A stretch of DNA of 64,000 bases from Streptomyces sp. CB01249. Its GTDB lineage: Bacteria; Actinomycetota; Actinomycetes; Streptomycetales; Streptomycetaceae. Where the stretch lies: the NCBI RefSeq assembly GCF_001905735.1, contig NZ_LISW01000001.1, positions 1,458,801-1,522,800 of the forward strand, given 5' to 3'. Below the pieces are notes generated by a model, which did not search any database, was not told where the DNA came from, and saw only the letters and a list, made by a program, of their open reading frames with translations. Below, piece by piece: positions 9,182 to 17,708 of this stretch; position 1 is the stretch's first letter; every line of letters starts with the position of its first letter. A program made the position numbers and the translations under genes.

Positions 9182-9850
9182 ATGACGCGCGCCGCGCTGT
9201 TCGACGTGGACGGCACCCTGGTCGACACCAACTACCTGCACGTCACGGCGTGGTGGGAGGCGTTCCACCAGGCCGGGCACACGGTGCCGATGCCCGCGAT
9301 CCACCGTGCGATCGGTCTCGGCTCCGGTGACCTCGTCGCCCATCTGCTGGGCCCCGACCGGGACCGGGAACAGGACTCCGGCATCAGCGCCACGCACTCC
9401 GCGCTGTACGCCACCTACTTCGAACGCCTGCCCCCGCTGGACGGTGCGGCGGACCTGCTGCGCGCCCTCGCAGGCCAGGGCTGGACGATCGTCCTCGCGA
9501 CCTCCGCCTCCGGGCACGAGCTGAAGGCCCTGCGGCGCGCGCTCGACGCCGACGACGTCATCTCCGGCACCGCCAGCTCCGACGACGTGGACGAGGGGAA
9601 GCCCGCCCCGGACCCGATCCGCCACGCACTGGACATCGCGGGGGCGACCGGCGACGAGGCCGTGTACATCGGCGACTCCGTCTGGGACATGGCGGCGGCG
9701 ACCAGGGTCTCGGTTTCCGCCGTGGGCCTGCTGTCGGGCGGCATCCCCCGGGCGGACCTGGAGGCGGCCGGGGCCGTGGAGATCCACGATTCCCCGGCCG
9801 CGCTCCTGGACCGCCTCGACTCCGGCGTCATCGGCCGGATGAGCGCCTGA
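9182..9850 (+). CDS. HAD-superfamily hydrolase
   Basis: Encodes 222 residues with all HAD motifs: I, FDVDGTLVDTN with both aspartates near the N-terminus; II, the Thr/Ser in IVLATSASG; III, the Lys in DEGKPAPDP; and IV, YIGDSVWDM. An alpha-helical cap lies between motifs I and II, as in the phosphoglycolate phosphatase and beta-phosphoglucomutase group. It is a cytoplasmic phosphatase of unknown substrate. AAAGGACTCCC precedes the ATG. Last gene of the rightward run that begins at 6091. Confidence 0.88.
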   Translation: MTRAALFDVDGTLVDTNYLHVTAWWEAFHQAGHTVPMPAIHRAIGLGSGDLVAHLLGPDRDREQDSGISATHSALYATYFERLPPLDGAADLLRALAGQGWTIVLATSASGHELKALRRALDADDVISGTASSDDVDEGKPAPDPIRHALDIAGATGDEAVYIGDSVWDMAAATRVSVSAVGLLSGGIPRADLEAAGAVEIHDSPAALLDRLDSGVIGRMSA

Positions 9851-9862
9851 GGCCGTGCGTCC

Positions 9863-10240
9863 TCAGGTCCCGCCGTTGCACAGGCAGAACGGGTGCCCCG
9901 CCGGGTCCGCGAAGACCCGGAAGCCGCGCTTGCCGCCGTCGTCGTCCACGTCGAGCGGCGTGGCCCCCAGGGCCAGCACCTCGCGCTGGGCGGCCTCCAT
10001 GTCGGTCACCTCGAAGTCCAGGTGCTCCTGCTGGGAGTTCCGGTCGGCGCGCGGCCACTCCGGCGGGCGATGGTCGGGGGCCAGCTGGAAGGCCAGGCGC
10101 GCTCCGCCGGGGACGCGGAGGTCGTACCAGCGGTCGTTGTCGTGCGTCACCTCCCCGCCCAGCACCTTCTGGTAGAAACCGGCCAGCGCCGCCGGGTCCG
10201 GGCAGTCGATGGCAACCAGGTAGTAGGTCGCGACAGCCAT
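9863..10240 (-). CDS. VOC-family protein (glyoxalase/bleomycin-resistance fold)
   Basis: Encodes 125 residues from ATG 10240; the frame extends further upstream but AGGGAC lies just before this ATG and the family start (AVATYYLVAIDCPDPAALAGF) fits. Two beta-alpha-beta-beta-beta modules are visible, with ALAGFYQKVLGGEV and HLDFEVTDMEAA, ending FRVFADPAGHPFCLC. Function within the superfamily (glyoxalase, dioxygenase, drug binding) cannot be set. Divergent from the F420-dependent oxidoreductase at 10368, with about 127 bases between them for promoters. Confidence 0.85.
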   Translation of the reverse strand: MAVATYYLVAIDCPDPAALAGFYQKVLGGEVTHDNDRWYDLRVPGGARLAFQLAPDHRPPEWPRADRNSQQEHLDFEVTDMEAAQREVLALGATPLDVDDDGGKRGFRVFADPAGHPFCLCNGGT

Positions 10241-10367
10241 GTCGTCCCTCTTTTTCGGTGTACGCGGTATGCGGACGTCCCCCTCACGGGTTCCGCGACC
10301 GGCTCCGGCGGAAACATGATCCGGGGACCGCACGTTTCGACCGCCGGGGATCGGTAACCCATCCCAT

Positions 10368-11333
10368 ATGGTGCAATTCGGATACACGATGATGACCGAG
10401 CAGTCCGGACCGCGGGCCCTCGTCGAGGACGTGGTGGCGGCCGAGCAGGCCGGCTTCGACTTCTCCGTGACCTCCGACCACTACTTCCCCTGGCTGAAGT
10501 CCCAGGGCCACGCCCCGTACGCCTGGAGCGTGCTGGGTGCCGCCGCGCAGGCCACCACCCGCATCCCGCTGATGACGTACGTGACCTGCCCGACCACCCG
10601 CTACCACCCGGCCGTCGTGGCGCAGAAGGCCGCGACGCTGCAACTGCTCTCCGAGGGGCGGTTCCGGCTCGGGCTCGGCTCCGGCGAGAACCTGAACGAA
10701 CACGTGGTGGGCGGCGGCTGGCCGGACGCCCGGGTGCGGCTGGACAAGCTCGAAGAGGCGGTGGAGATCATCAAGGCGCTCCTCGCCGGCGGCTACGTCA
10801 ACCACCACGGCGCCCACTTCGACGTGGAGAACGCCAAGCTGTGGGACGTGCCCGACGTGGCCGTGCCCCTCGGCGTCGCCGTCTCGGGCGACCGGTCGTG
10901 CGAGATCGCGGGCCGCCTCGCGGACCTCGTGATCGCCACCGAGCCCAAGGAGGACCTGCTCGTCGACTTCGACCGGCACGGCGGCGGCGGAAAGCCCCGG
11001 GTCGGCCAGCTGCCCGTCTGCTACGACCCCGACCGCGACGCGGCGGTGAAGCGGGCGCACGAGCAGTTCCGCTGGTCCGTCGGCGGCTGGAAGGTCAACT
11101 CGGAGCTGCCGGGCCCCTCCGCCTTCGACCAGGCCACGCAGTACGTCCGGCCCGACGACATCGCCGGGGCGGTGCCCTGCGGCGACGACGTCGGGCAGTT
11201 CGTGGAAGCGGTGCGCCCTTACGTCGAAGCGGGGTTCACCGAGGTCGCCCTCGTACAGATCGGCGGAGACCACCAGAAGCCGTTCATCGACTGGGCCCAG
11301 GAGAAGCTGCTCCCCGCGTTGCGCGCCATGTGA
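10368..11333 (+). CDS. LLM-class F420-dependent oxidoreductase, TIGR03557-like
   Basis: Encodes 321 residues of the luciferase-like TIM-barrel family. MVQFGYTMMTEQSGP at the start, TSDHYFPWL, TYVTCPTTRYHPAVVAQKAA and LGLGSGENLNEHV are characteristic of the G6PDH-like F420 subgroup (TIGR03557). F420 occurs throughout actinomycetes, which fits. The physiological substrate is unknown. It stands alone, divergent from the VOC gene and convergent with the DUF6328 gene. Confidence 0.85.
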   Translation: MVQFGYTMMTEQSGPRALVEDVVAAEQAGFDFSVTSDHYFPWLKSQGHAPYAWSVLGAAAQATTRIPLMTYVTCPTTRYHPAVVAQKAATLQLLSEGRFRLGLGSGENLNEHVVGGGWPDARVRLDKLEEAVEIIKALLAGGYVNHHGAHFDVENAKLWDVPDVAVPLGVAVSGDRSCEIAGRLADLVIATEPKEDLLVDFDRHGGGGKPRVGQLPVCYDPDRDAAVKRAHEQFRWSVGGWKVNSELPGPSAFDQATQYVRPDDIAGAVPCGDDVGQFVEAVRPYVEAGFTEVALVQIGGDHQKPFIDWAQEKLLPALRAM

Positions 11334-11346
11334 CGTGCGTACGAGG

Positions 11347-11880
11347 TCACTCGTCGCTGCCGGAGCCGTCGCGTCCGTTGGGGGAGCGCGCCATCGCCCA
11401 GGCCGGGAAGACGAACCAGCAGATGAACGACCACAGGGCCATCCCGCCCACCAGCCACAGGGCGAGCGTGTTGTGCAGCGCCACGCGCATGATGAGCAGC
11501 AGCGCCGAACACATCGTGCAGAACAGCAGCACGAGCCCGAGCAGGGTGAGCCGCGACGCCCACACCACCGTCTCCGGCTTCAGATGGCGGCCGGTCAGCA
11601 GCCGGTGGTAGCTGACCGGTCCGATCAGCGCGGCCGCCGTGGCGGAACCGAGGAGCACGGTGACGACGTAGATCGTCCTGTCGGTCTCCGCGAGGGTGGT
11701 GAAGCGCGGCTGGAAGACCACCGCGAGCAGGAAGCCGAAGAGGATCTGCACCCCGGTCTGCGCCACCCGCAGCTCCTGGAGCAGCTCCGTCCAGCGGCGG
11801 TCCGCCCGCTCCTCGGTCGTCTCGTCACGCCCCCGGCGGGCGTTCTCGCGGTCGTCCTCGTCCACTCGTCCGTTGTCCAT
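11347..11880 (-). CDS. DUF6328-family membrane protein
   Basis: Encodes 177 residues from ATG 11880. A charged N-terminus of about 30 residues is followed by the conserved block WTELLQELRVAQTGVQILFG and four hydrophobic segments (around FLLAVVFQ, VVTVLLGSATAAAL, LTLLGLVLLFCTMCSALLL, LVGGMALWSFICWFVF). It is an inner-membrane protein whose role is undescribed. It reads away from the large hairpin at 11901-11950 and is probably transcribed separately from the Rho_N gene upstream. Confidence 0.8.
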   Translation of the reverse strand: MDNGRVDEDDRENARRGRDETTEERADRRWTELLQELRVAQTGVQILFGFLLAVVFQPRFTTLAETDRTIYVVTVLLGSATAAALIGPVSYHRLLTGRHLKPETVVWASRLTLLGLVLLFCTMCSALLLIMRVALHNTLALWLVGGMALWSFICWFVFPAWAMARSPNGRDGSGSDE

Positions 11881-11900
11881 GTGCGGTGTCCCTCCCTCGT

Positions 11901-11950
11901 GCCGAAACCTTTGTGCGCGGGCCGCCCGGCCCGCGCACAAAGGTTTCGGC
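11901..11950 (-). terminator. 22-bp perfect hairpin, probable terminator
   Basis: Bases 11901-11922 are the exact reverse complement of 11929-11950, leaving a six-base loop. It begins about 15 bases after the stop codon of the Rho_N gene in its direction of transcription and lies just before the DUF6328 gene. No U-tract follows, which is common for Streptomyces terminators. The stem is unusually long and perfect for this genome and includes an A/T-containing segment (AAACCTTTGT), so selection for the structure is likely. Confidence 0.7.
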
Positions 11951-11964
11951 CACACCCCGCTGAT

Positions 11965-12291
11965 TCAGCGGCTGACGGCCTTCAGCAGCTGCTCCTTGTT
12001 CATCGTGGAGCGGCCCTCGATGTTCTTCTTCTTCGCCTCTTCGTACAGCTGGTCCTTCGTGCGGCCCTGCGCCCCCTTGTGCGAGCGCTCACCGCCGCGC
12101 TGGGAGGCGGACTTGGGGTCGCGCGTGGAGGTCCTGCTCGCCGTCCGCGACTCGCCGGAGCGGGCGCGCTCCTTGTTCACGGTGCGGGCGGCGATCTCCT
12201 TGGCACGCTTCTCGGACGTGCCGCGCTTCTCCGCGCTCTCCTTCACGTGCTCGTACTGACGCTCGCGCTTGGGGCTGGATCCTGCCGGCAT
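11965..12291 (-). CDS. Rho termination factor N-domain (SAP-like) basic protein
   Basis: Encodes 108 residues from ATG 12291. The first two thirds are very basic and low-complexity (KRERQYEHVKESAEKRG, SRTASRTSTRDPKSASQRGG). The last about 35 residues, TKDQLYEEAKKKNIEGRSTM with NKEQLLKAVSR, are a Rho_N/SAP-like helix-extended-helix module that binds nucleic acid. Such proteins are often annotated as plasmid stabilisation proteins in Streptomyces without evidence. A nucleoid- or RNA-binding role is an inference. Divergent from the LigD-type polymerase gene. Confidence 0.75.
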   Translation of the reverse strand: MPAGSSPKRERQYEHVKESAEKRGTSEKRAKEIAARTVNKERARSGESRTASRTSTRDPKSASQRGGERSHKGAQGRTKDQLYEEAKKKNIEGRSTMNKEQLLKAVSR

Positions 12292-12519
12292 GGCGCTGTC
12301 CTCCTCGTTCTCGCCTCGGCCCCTCGGGCCCGGTCCGGGGTCACCCACCCGGGTTGCCGGGGGGCCACGTCCGAAACATGGCACCGCCCCGCCGGGTACG
12401 CCCACCGGGCCGCGCGCTCGGGTGACACCACGCTCCGCCCTCAGGTGAACCGGCCGACTTCGGGTACCGGGTTCCTGCGAGGCCGGGCGCACATTCCGGA
12501 TGAAAAGGAGGTGCGGCAG

Positions 12520-13404
12520 ATGCCCGTTCGGAAGATCCCGGAGATCAGCCGCCCGGACAAGGTCCTCTTCCCGGACGACGGCCTCACGAAGGCCGATCTC
12601 GCTGGCTACTACCGCACGGTGGCCCGCCGCATGCTGCCCCACCTGCGGGACCGGCCCCTCGTGCTGGAACGCTTCCCCGACGGGATCGGCGGACAGGGCT
12701 TCATGCAGAAGGACGTGCCCGGCTACTTCCCCGACTGGATCCACCGCGTCGAACTCCCCAAGGAGGACGGCACCGTCACCTACCCGATCGCCGACGACAC
12801 CGCCACCCTCGTCTACCTCGCGGGGCAGGCGAGCATCACCCCGCACCGCTTCCTCTCCCGCGCCGACCGGCCCCACCACCCGGACCGGCTGGTCTTCGAC
12901 CTCGACCCGCCCGGCGACGACTTCGCCCCGGTCCGCGAGGCGGCCCTCGGCCTGCACGGGCTCCTGGACGAGCTGGAACTGCCGTCCCTCGTCATGACCA
13001 CGGGCTCACGCGGACTCCACGTCGTGGTGGCGCTCGACCGCCGGGATGACTTCGACGCCGTACGGGAATTCGCCCGCGCGGTCGCCGACGCGCTCGTCAC
13101 CCGTCACCCCGACCGCTTCACCACCGAGGCCCGCAAGAAGGCGCGCGGCGGCCGCCTCTACCTCGACGTCCAGCGCAACGCCTACGCCCAGACCGCCGTC
13201 ACGCCCTACGCGGTCCGGGCCCGCCCCGGAGCCCCCGTCGCCGCGCCCCTGGACTGGGGGGACGTCGACGACCCGGCGCTCGACGCCCGCCGCTGGACCC
13301 TGCGCGACGCCGACGCGCTCGCGGACCGGAACCCCTGGCACCAGCCCCCACGGCCCCGCTCCCTCGGCCGGGCCCGCACCCTGCTCGACGCGCTGAACAC
13401 GTAG
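12520..13404 (+). CDS. non-homologous end-joining polymerase domain protein (LigD Pol type)
   Basis: Encodes 294 residues; the ATG at 12520 follows a near-perfect Shine-Dalgarno (AAAAGGAGGTG, 12503-12513), so the long upstream extension is not used. It is a stand-alone archaeo-eukaryotic primase-type polymerase: RPDKVLFPDDGLTKADLAGY at the start, the catalytic DLDPP at residues 127-131, TTGSRGLHV, and a third acidic residue in LYLDVQRNAYAQT (Asp216). Known relatives add ribonucleotides and fill gaps during Ku-dependent break repair. No ligase or nuclease domain is fused. The HhH endonuclease gene follows after 19 bases. Confidence 0.9.
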   Translation: MPVRKIPEISRPDKVLFPDDGLTKADLAGYYRTVARRMLPHLRDRPLVLERFPDGIGGQGFMQKDVPGYFPDWIHRVELPKEDGTVTYPIADDTATLVYLAGQASITPHRFLSRADRPHHPDRLVFDLDPPGDDFAPVREAALGLHGLLDELELPSLVMTTGSRGLHVVVALDRRDDFDAVREFARAVADALVTRHPDRFTTEARKKARGGRLYLDVQRNAYAQTAVTPYAVRARPGAPVAAPLDWGDVDDPALDARRWTLRDADALADRNPWHQPPRPRSLGRARTLLDALNT

Positions 13405-13423
13405 CACCGAACGGAGAACCACC

Positions 13424-14032
13424 ATGTCCAGAGCCACGACCGTGCGGAACCTGCTGGACGAGCACGGGCGGACCTACGCCGAGGAAGCCGGGATCCGGCT
13501 CCGCGACACGCCCATGCCGCTGTACCAGCTGCTGACCCTGTGCGTCCTGTTCTCGGTCCCCATCAAGGCCGACGTGGCGGTGGCCGCCGCCCGGGAACTC
13601 TTCGCCGCCGAGCTGCGCACCCCGCGCGCCATGGTGGACGCGTCCTGGCAGGACAGGGTCGACGCGCTGGTCCGCGCCCACTACCGCCGCTACGACGAGA
13701 GCACCGCCACCGCCCTCGGCGAGGGCGCCCAGCTCGCCCTCGACCGGTACCACGGGGACCTGCGCAGACTTCGCGAGGAAGCCGGCGGGGACGCGGGGAA
13801 ACTGCGCGAACTGCTGAAGGAGTTCCCCCGGATCGGCCCCACGGGCGCCGACATCTTCAGCCGCGAGGCGCAGGGGCTGTGGCCCGAGCTGCGCCCCGCC
13901 TTCGACCGGCGCGCCCAGGACGCCGCCGAAGGGCTCGGGCTGCCGCGCGCACCGGAGAAGCTGGCCGGTCTCGTCGCCGACGAGGACCTGCCCCGGCTCG
14001 CCGCCGCGCTCGTCCGGGTCGGGCTGGGGTGA
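13424..14032 (+). CDS. HhH-type endonuclease/DNA glycosylase-like protein
   Basis: Encodes 202 residues, all helical. The N-terminal part (YQLLTLCVLFSVPIKADVAV) and the later LKEFPRIGPTGADIFSREAQ resemble the helix-hairpin-helix base-excision glycosylase fold; the GPTGA turn is the hairpin. The usual Lys and iron-sulphur cysteines of endonuclease III are not apparent. Placement directly behind the LigD-type polymerase suggests a DNA repair role. Its end is convergent with the membrane protein gene at 14045. Family assignment is moderate. Confidence 0.65.
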   Translation: MSRATTVRNLLDEHGRTYAEEAGIRLRDTPMPLYQLLTLCVLFSVPIKADVAVAAARELFAAELRTPRAMVDASWQDRVDALVRAHYRRYDESTATALGEGAQLALDRYHGDLRRLREEAGGDAGKLRELLKEFPRIGPTGADIFSREAQGLWPELRPAFDRRAQDAAEGLGLPRAPEKLAGLVADEDLPRLAAALVRVGLG

Positions 14033-14044
14033 CCGGCTCCGCCG

Positions 14045-15439
14045 TCACCACCCCGTCCAGAGCAGATGGTTGACGGCGAGGGCCACCACCGCCTGCGCGG
14101 CGAGCCAGCCACGGCGCCCCCGGTCGGGCAGCAGCGCTGCCGCAGGGAGCAGCCACACCATGAACGGCTGCCAGATCCGCTCGGTCTCCGCCTTGCTCAT
14201 GCCCGACAGATCGGCCGCCAGCAGCAGGAACAGCGCCACGAGCACCAACGGCACCAGCCGCTCCGGCGTGCTCGCCTCCCCGCCGCGCAGCGCCCGTACG
14301 GCACCCGGCGCACCCGCGAAGACGCGGCGCAGCCCGGCGACTGTCACCGGGCCCACCGCGATCACGGTGCACGCCAGATTCGCCCACACCCAGTACCCGA
14401 ACGGCCGGAACCCGCCCGCACCCTGGTGGTAGCGCTCCACGAGCAGGTGGTACGCCTCCCACCAGTTGAAGCCCGCCGCCGTGAAGGCGACCGGCGCCAC
14501 CAGGGCCCCGAGCAGCGCGAGTGGCAGCGGCCGTGCGGTGCGGGCGAGCACGAGGACGGCCAGGAGCAGGAGCGCGATCAGCGGCAGCCCGTAACTCAGG
14601 TAGCAGAGCCAGCCGTAGAGGAGGCCCGCGCCCAGCGCCGCGGCCCCCGGGCTCCGCACCGTGCGCGTCGCCGCCAGGGTCAGCAGCGCGACGGACCAGG
14701 CGGCCACCGCCGCGAAGTAGGCGTCCGCCGAGGTCCCGGCCCAGACCGCGACCGGGGCCAGGACGAGGAACGGTGCCGCGCGCCGGGCGATGTCCTCACC
14801 GGCCAGGGCCCGCACCGTGACCAGCACGGCGAGCAGGGCGGACGCGCCGGTCAGGATGCACCAGACGCCGGCCCAGGCGCCGCCGCCGAGACCGGCCCGG
14901 TCCAGGAACACGAAGGTGAGCGTGGCGCCCGGCGGATGACCGGCGACATGGGTGGGCCAGTTCCCCGGCGGGCCGATCAGGATGTGCGTGTCGAACGTGC
15001 GCAGCGCGGCGCCGATGTCATCGAAGCGGCCGATGACCCGCAGATACTCGTGCTTGGTGGTCAGCCGCTCGGCGATGCCCCGGCCCCAGCCGTCGATCAG
15101 CGCGAGCGAGAAGATCCACGCCAGCGAGGAGGCGTAGACAGCCAGCAGCAGGGACTGCCAGCGCAGCCGCCGGGCGAGCAGCGGCCCGTACGCGATCACG
15201 GCGACGGCCACGAGCGGAGCGGCCACCGTCCCGGGGCCCGTGTGCGGGTACCAGGACGCCAGCAGCGGGGGCCAGTGCACGTAAAGCGTCCGCGCGTAGT
15301 CCTCGATGGCCCGCCCGCCCAGTGCGGCGACGGCGACGAGCGCGACACCCGCCCCTGCGGCCACCAGATCCCAGCGCTGTCCGGAGCTCCGGGCGGTGGC
15401 GCGTTCGGTACGGGGCTCGGTGCGGTCCTCGGTCTTCAC
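14045..15439 (-). CDS. polytopic membrane glycosyltransferase-like protein (GT-C type)
   Basis: About 464 residues from GTG 15439 (VKTEDRTEP...), chosen over the longer frame because the extra N-terminus is not hydrophobic or conserved. A short cytoplasmic start is followed by roughly ten or more hydrophobic segments. The first periplasmic loop, with GRAIEDYARTLYVHWPPLLA, and a later loop (TKHEYLRVIGRFDD, then IGPPGNWPTHVAGHPPG) are like lipid-linked-sugar mannosyltransferases. Probably transfers a sugar from a polyprenyl donor; the acceptor is unknown. The 3' end meets the endonuclease gene convergently. Confidence 0.65.
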   Translation of the reverse strand: MKTEDRTEPRTERATARSSGQRWDLVAAGAGVALVAVAALGGRAIEDYARTLYVHWPPLLASWYPHTGPGTVAAPLVAVAVIAYGPLLARRLRWQSLLLAVYASSLAWIFSLALIDGWGRGIAERLTTKHEYLRVIGRFDDIGAALRTFDTHILIGPPGNWPTHVAGHPPGATLTFVFLDRAGLGGGAWAGVWCILTGASALLAVLVTVRALAGEDIARRAAPFLVLAPVAVWAGTSADAYFAAVAAWSVALLTLAATRTVRSPGAAALGAGLLYGWLCYLSYGLPLIALLLLAVLVLARTARPLPLALLGALVAPVAFTAAGFNWWEAYHLLVERYHQGAGGFRPFGYWVWANLACTVIAVGPVTVAGLRRVFAGAPGAVRALRGGEASTPERLVPLVLVALFLLLAADLSGMSKAETERIWQPFMVWLLPAAALLPDRGRRGWLAAQAVVALAVNHLLWTGW

Positions 15440-15604
15440 GCAGGCACCGTACGCACCGGGAGGCCGCGACGACGGGTACCGGCGGGGCGCGTCACACAAC
15501 CGTCAGATTCATGACCCCGGCCGTACGTTCGCCAGGGTGACGTCATCGTTTCGTCAGGAGTCGCGCCCACCGAACGCGCAGGCCACGGGCATAGCGTCGG
15601 GCCC

Positions 15605-16906
15605 ATGGGCGACAGCCGTCGGAAGACTCCGACATCCTCCTTGGTTTCCTCCCGGCCCCGCGCCGCCGCGCTCCTCCAGCGGCTGCCGTCGGCGCCCGGC
15701 TTCTGGCGCAGCCCCGTGCGCGGCGTGCCGTTCACCGCCGTGCTCGGGCTCGTCCTGCTCGCCGGGATCACGCTGCTCTTCGTGACCGGCCTGCTGTCGT
15801 ACGCCGCGTACAACCCGGATCTCGCCCCGGTCAACGACAAGACGCCGGACAAGGGGCTGCTCGGCTTCTACCTCTTCCCCTGGCCCACCTCGCCGCACTG
15901 GCTCTACCGGCTGACGCAGGGACTCCACGTCACCCTCGGGATCGTCCTCGTTCCCGTCCTGCTGGCCAAGCTCTGGTCCGTGGTGCCCCGGCTCTTCACC
16001 CTTCCCCCGGCCCGGTCCCTCGCCCACGCGCTGGAACGGATCTCGCTGCTCCTGCTGGTGGGCGGGGCGCTCTTCGAGTTCGTGACCGGACTGCTCAACA
16101 TCCAGCTGGAGTACCTGTTCCCCGGCTCCTTCTACCCGCTGCACTTCTACGGGGCATGGGTGTTCTTCGCCGCCTTCCTCGCCCACGCCGGACTGCGCAC
16201 CCCGCAGGCCGTACGGGTCCTGCGGTCGGGCGGGCTCAACGGGCCGGTCGCCGGCGACGTGCTGGAGTCGCCCGCCCCTGCCTCGCCGACCCTGTCCCGG
16301 CGCGGCGCCCTCGCCATGGTCGGCGCGGGCTCCCTGCTCCTGCTGGTCACCTCGGTGGGCCGGAGCTTCGACGGGCCCCTGCGCCGCCTCGCCGTGCTCA
16401 CCCCGCGCGGCGCGGCCGAACCGGGATCCGGCCCCAACGGCTTCCAGATCAACAAGACCGCCGCCGCCGTCGGGATCACCACCGCCGACACCGGCGAGGG
16501 CTGGTGGCTCACCGTCAGCGGCCCGGCGGGCGACCTGCGGTTCAGCCGGGAACAGCTGCTGGCCATGGAACAGCACAGCGCGGCCCTGCCCATCGCCTGC
16601 GTGGAGGGCTGGTCCACCTCGGACCAGTGGTGGCGCGGCGTACGGCTGAGCGACCTGGCGGCCCTCGCCGGGTACCCGGACCGGCCGCCCGGGGTGCTGG
16701 TGGAGTCCCTTCAGCGCAGCGGCCCCTTCCGCCGGGCGGCGCTCCGGGACAACCAGGTGCGCGACCCGCGCTCACTGCTGGCGCTGCAGGTCAACGGCGA
16801 AGACCTGTCGCCCGACCACGGATACCCGGCCCGGATCATCGTCCCCGCCGCCCCCGGGGTGCTCAACACCAAATGGGTGGCCCGGCTGACCTTCGGAGAA
16901 CTTTGA
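15605..16906 (+). CDS. membrane-anchored molybdopterin oxidoreductase (sulfite-oxidase-like)
   Basis: Encodes 433 residues. The N-terminal half has about four membrane helices like a cytochrome b561-type domain (AVLGLVLLAGITLLFVTGLL; LHVTLGIVLVPVLLAKLW; ISLLLLVGGALFEFVTGLL; YGAWVFFAAFLAHAGL), then a fifth helix around residue 240. The C-terminal 150 residues are a sulfite-oxidase-type molybdenum cofactor domain with the metal-binding cysteine in IACVEGWSTSDQWWRG (Cys332). The catalytic part should be outside the membrane. The substrate is not known. The TGA stop at 16904-16906 abuts an IS-like remnant. Confidence 0.82.
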   Translation: MGDSRRKTPTSSLVSSRPRAAALLQRLPSAPGFWRSPVRGVPFTAVLGLVLLAGITLLFVTGLLSYAAYNPDLAPVNDKTPDKGLLGFYLFPWPTSPHWLYRLTQGLHVTLGIVLVPVLLAKLWSVVPRLFTLPPARSLAHALERISLLLLVGGALFEFVTGLLNIQLEYLFPGSFYPLHFYGAWVFFAAFLAHAGLRTPQAVRVLRSGGLNGPVAGDVLESPAPASPTLSRRGALAMVGAGSLLLLVTSVGRSFDGPLRRLAVLTPRGAAEPGSGPNGFQINKTAAAVGITTADTGEGWWLTVSGPAGDLRFSREQLLAMEQHSAALPIACVEGWSTSDQWWRGVRLSDLAALAGYPDRPPGVLVESLQRSGPFRRAALRDNQVRDPRSLLALQVNGEDLSPDHGYPARIIVPAAPGVLNTKWVARLTFGEL

Positions 16907-17216
16907 ATCCTCCCCCCGCTGAAGCTGGGGGATTCCTGGCTCACGCCGCCTGCGGGTCAGCGATCCGACAGGTCTTCCACGATCGTCACCAGCCGGGACG
17001 GAACCTGCCCGGTTTGGTAGAGCACAACTTGGAGGTGCATGTGCCGTCTTGGTTCTCGATCAGCACGCGTACGGAGCTTGGTTCTCGCACCGCACGTCAG
17101 GCGGCCTACCCGGTCATTCGGGCTGTCCTCCGCCCTGAGGGCGAAACTCCGTCCCCCGCCTTGCTCCGCAGGAGTTCGATTCCTCCCCGCCCCGAAGGCC
17201 AAAGCATGCTCGGAGG
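16905..17216. mobile_element. IS200/IS605-type remnant lacking a transposase gene
   Basis: The segment begins with an imperfect hairpin, AATCCTCCCCCC and GGGGGATT around GCTGAAGCT (about 16905-16934), and ends with ATTCCTCCCCGCCCCGAAGG (from 17181) followed by CTCGGAGG. These CCTCCCC-GAAG-GG signatures flank TnpB-type IS200/IS605 elements in Streptomyces. No tnpA or tnpB is present; the interior has only unconvincing frames. It may be a right-end or guide-RNA-like fragment or a short non-autonomous element. Recognition is from memory of such ends, not from a search. Confidence 0.5.
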
Positions 17217-17222
17217 CCTTCG

Positions 17223-17708
17223 GTGAACACCACCGGCCCCCGTGCCTTCCTGCGCCGCCGCTACGGAGCGGGGCCCCTGCACCTTGTACTCCTGGCCGCC
17301 TCCTTCGCGCTCGCCGGATACGCGGGCGTACGCCTGCTCGCCGGCGACTGGCTCGGCGTCACCCTGTGGTTCGTGGGCGCGGCCCTGATCCACGACCTGG
17401 TACTCGTACCCCTGTACGCGGCCGTGGACCTGGCGCTGCGCCGGGGCCTCGGACGGCGAAGGCCGGCCTCCGTCAATTACGTACGGGTGCCGGCCTTCCT
17501 GTCCGGGCTGCTGCTGCTCATGTGGTTCCCGCTGATCGCCCGGCCCAGGCGCTACGAGCCCGCGAGCGGGCTGTCCCCCGATGTGTTCCTGGGGAACTGG
17601 CTGCTGACCACGGCCGCGCTGTTCCTGCTGTCGGCGCTCTGGTGGGCGGTCCGGACGCTGCGGCTCCGCCGCAGGGCGACGAAGGCGCGGCCGTCCGCCT
17701 CCCACTGA
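17223..17708 (+). CDS. small integral membrane protein, hypothetical
   Basis: Encodes 161 residues from GTG 17223 with GGAGG at 17212-17216, six bases before the start. Four hydrophobic segments are visible (LHLVLLAASFALAGYAGV, LGVTLWFVGAALIHDLVLV, VPAFLSGLLLLMWFPLIA, LLTTAALFLLSALWWAV), with basic loops (RRGLGRRRP) and a basic C-terminus, so a multi-pass membrane protein. No family recognised. It may have belonged to the operon of the molybdoenzyme upstream before the IS-like segment came between them. Its 3' end overlaps the convergent methyltransferase frame by 157 bases. Confidence 0.65.
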   Translation: MNTTGPRAFLRRRYGAGPLHLVLLAASFALAGYAGVRLLAGDWLGVTLWFVGAALIHDLVLVPLYAAVDLALRRGLGRRRPASVNYVRVPAFLSGLLLLMWFPLIARPRRYEPASGLSPDVFLGNWLLTTAALFLLSALWWAVRTLRLRRRATKARPSASH

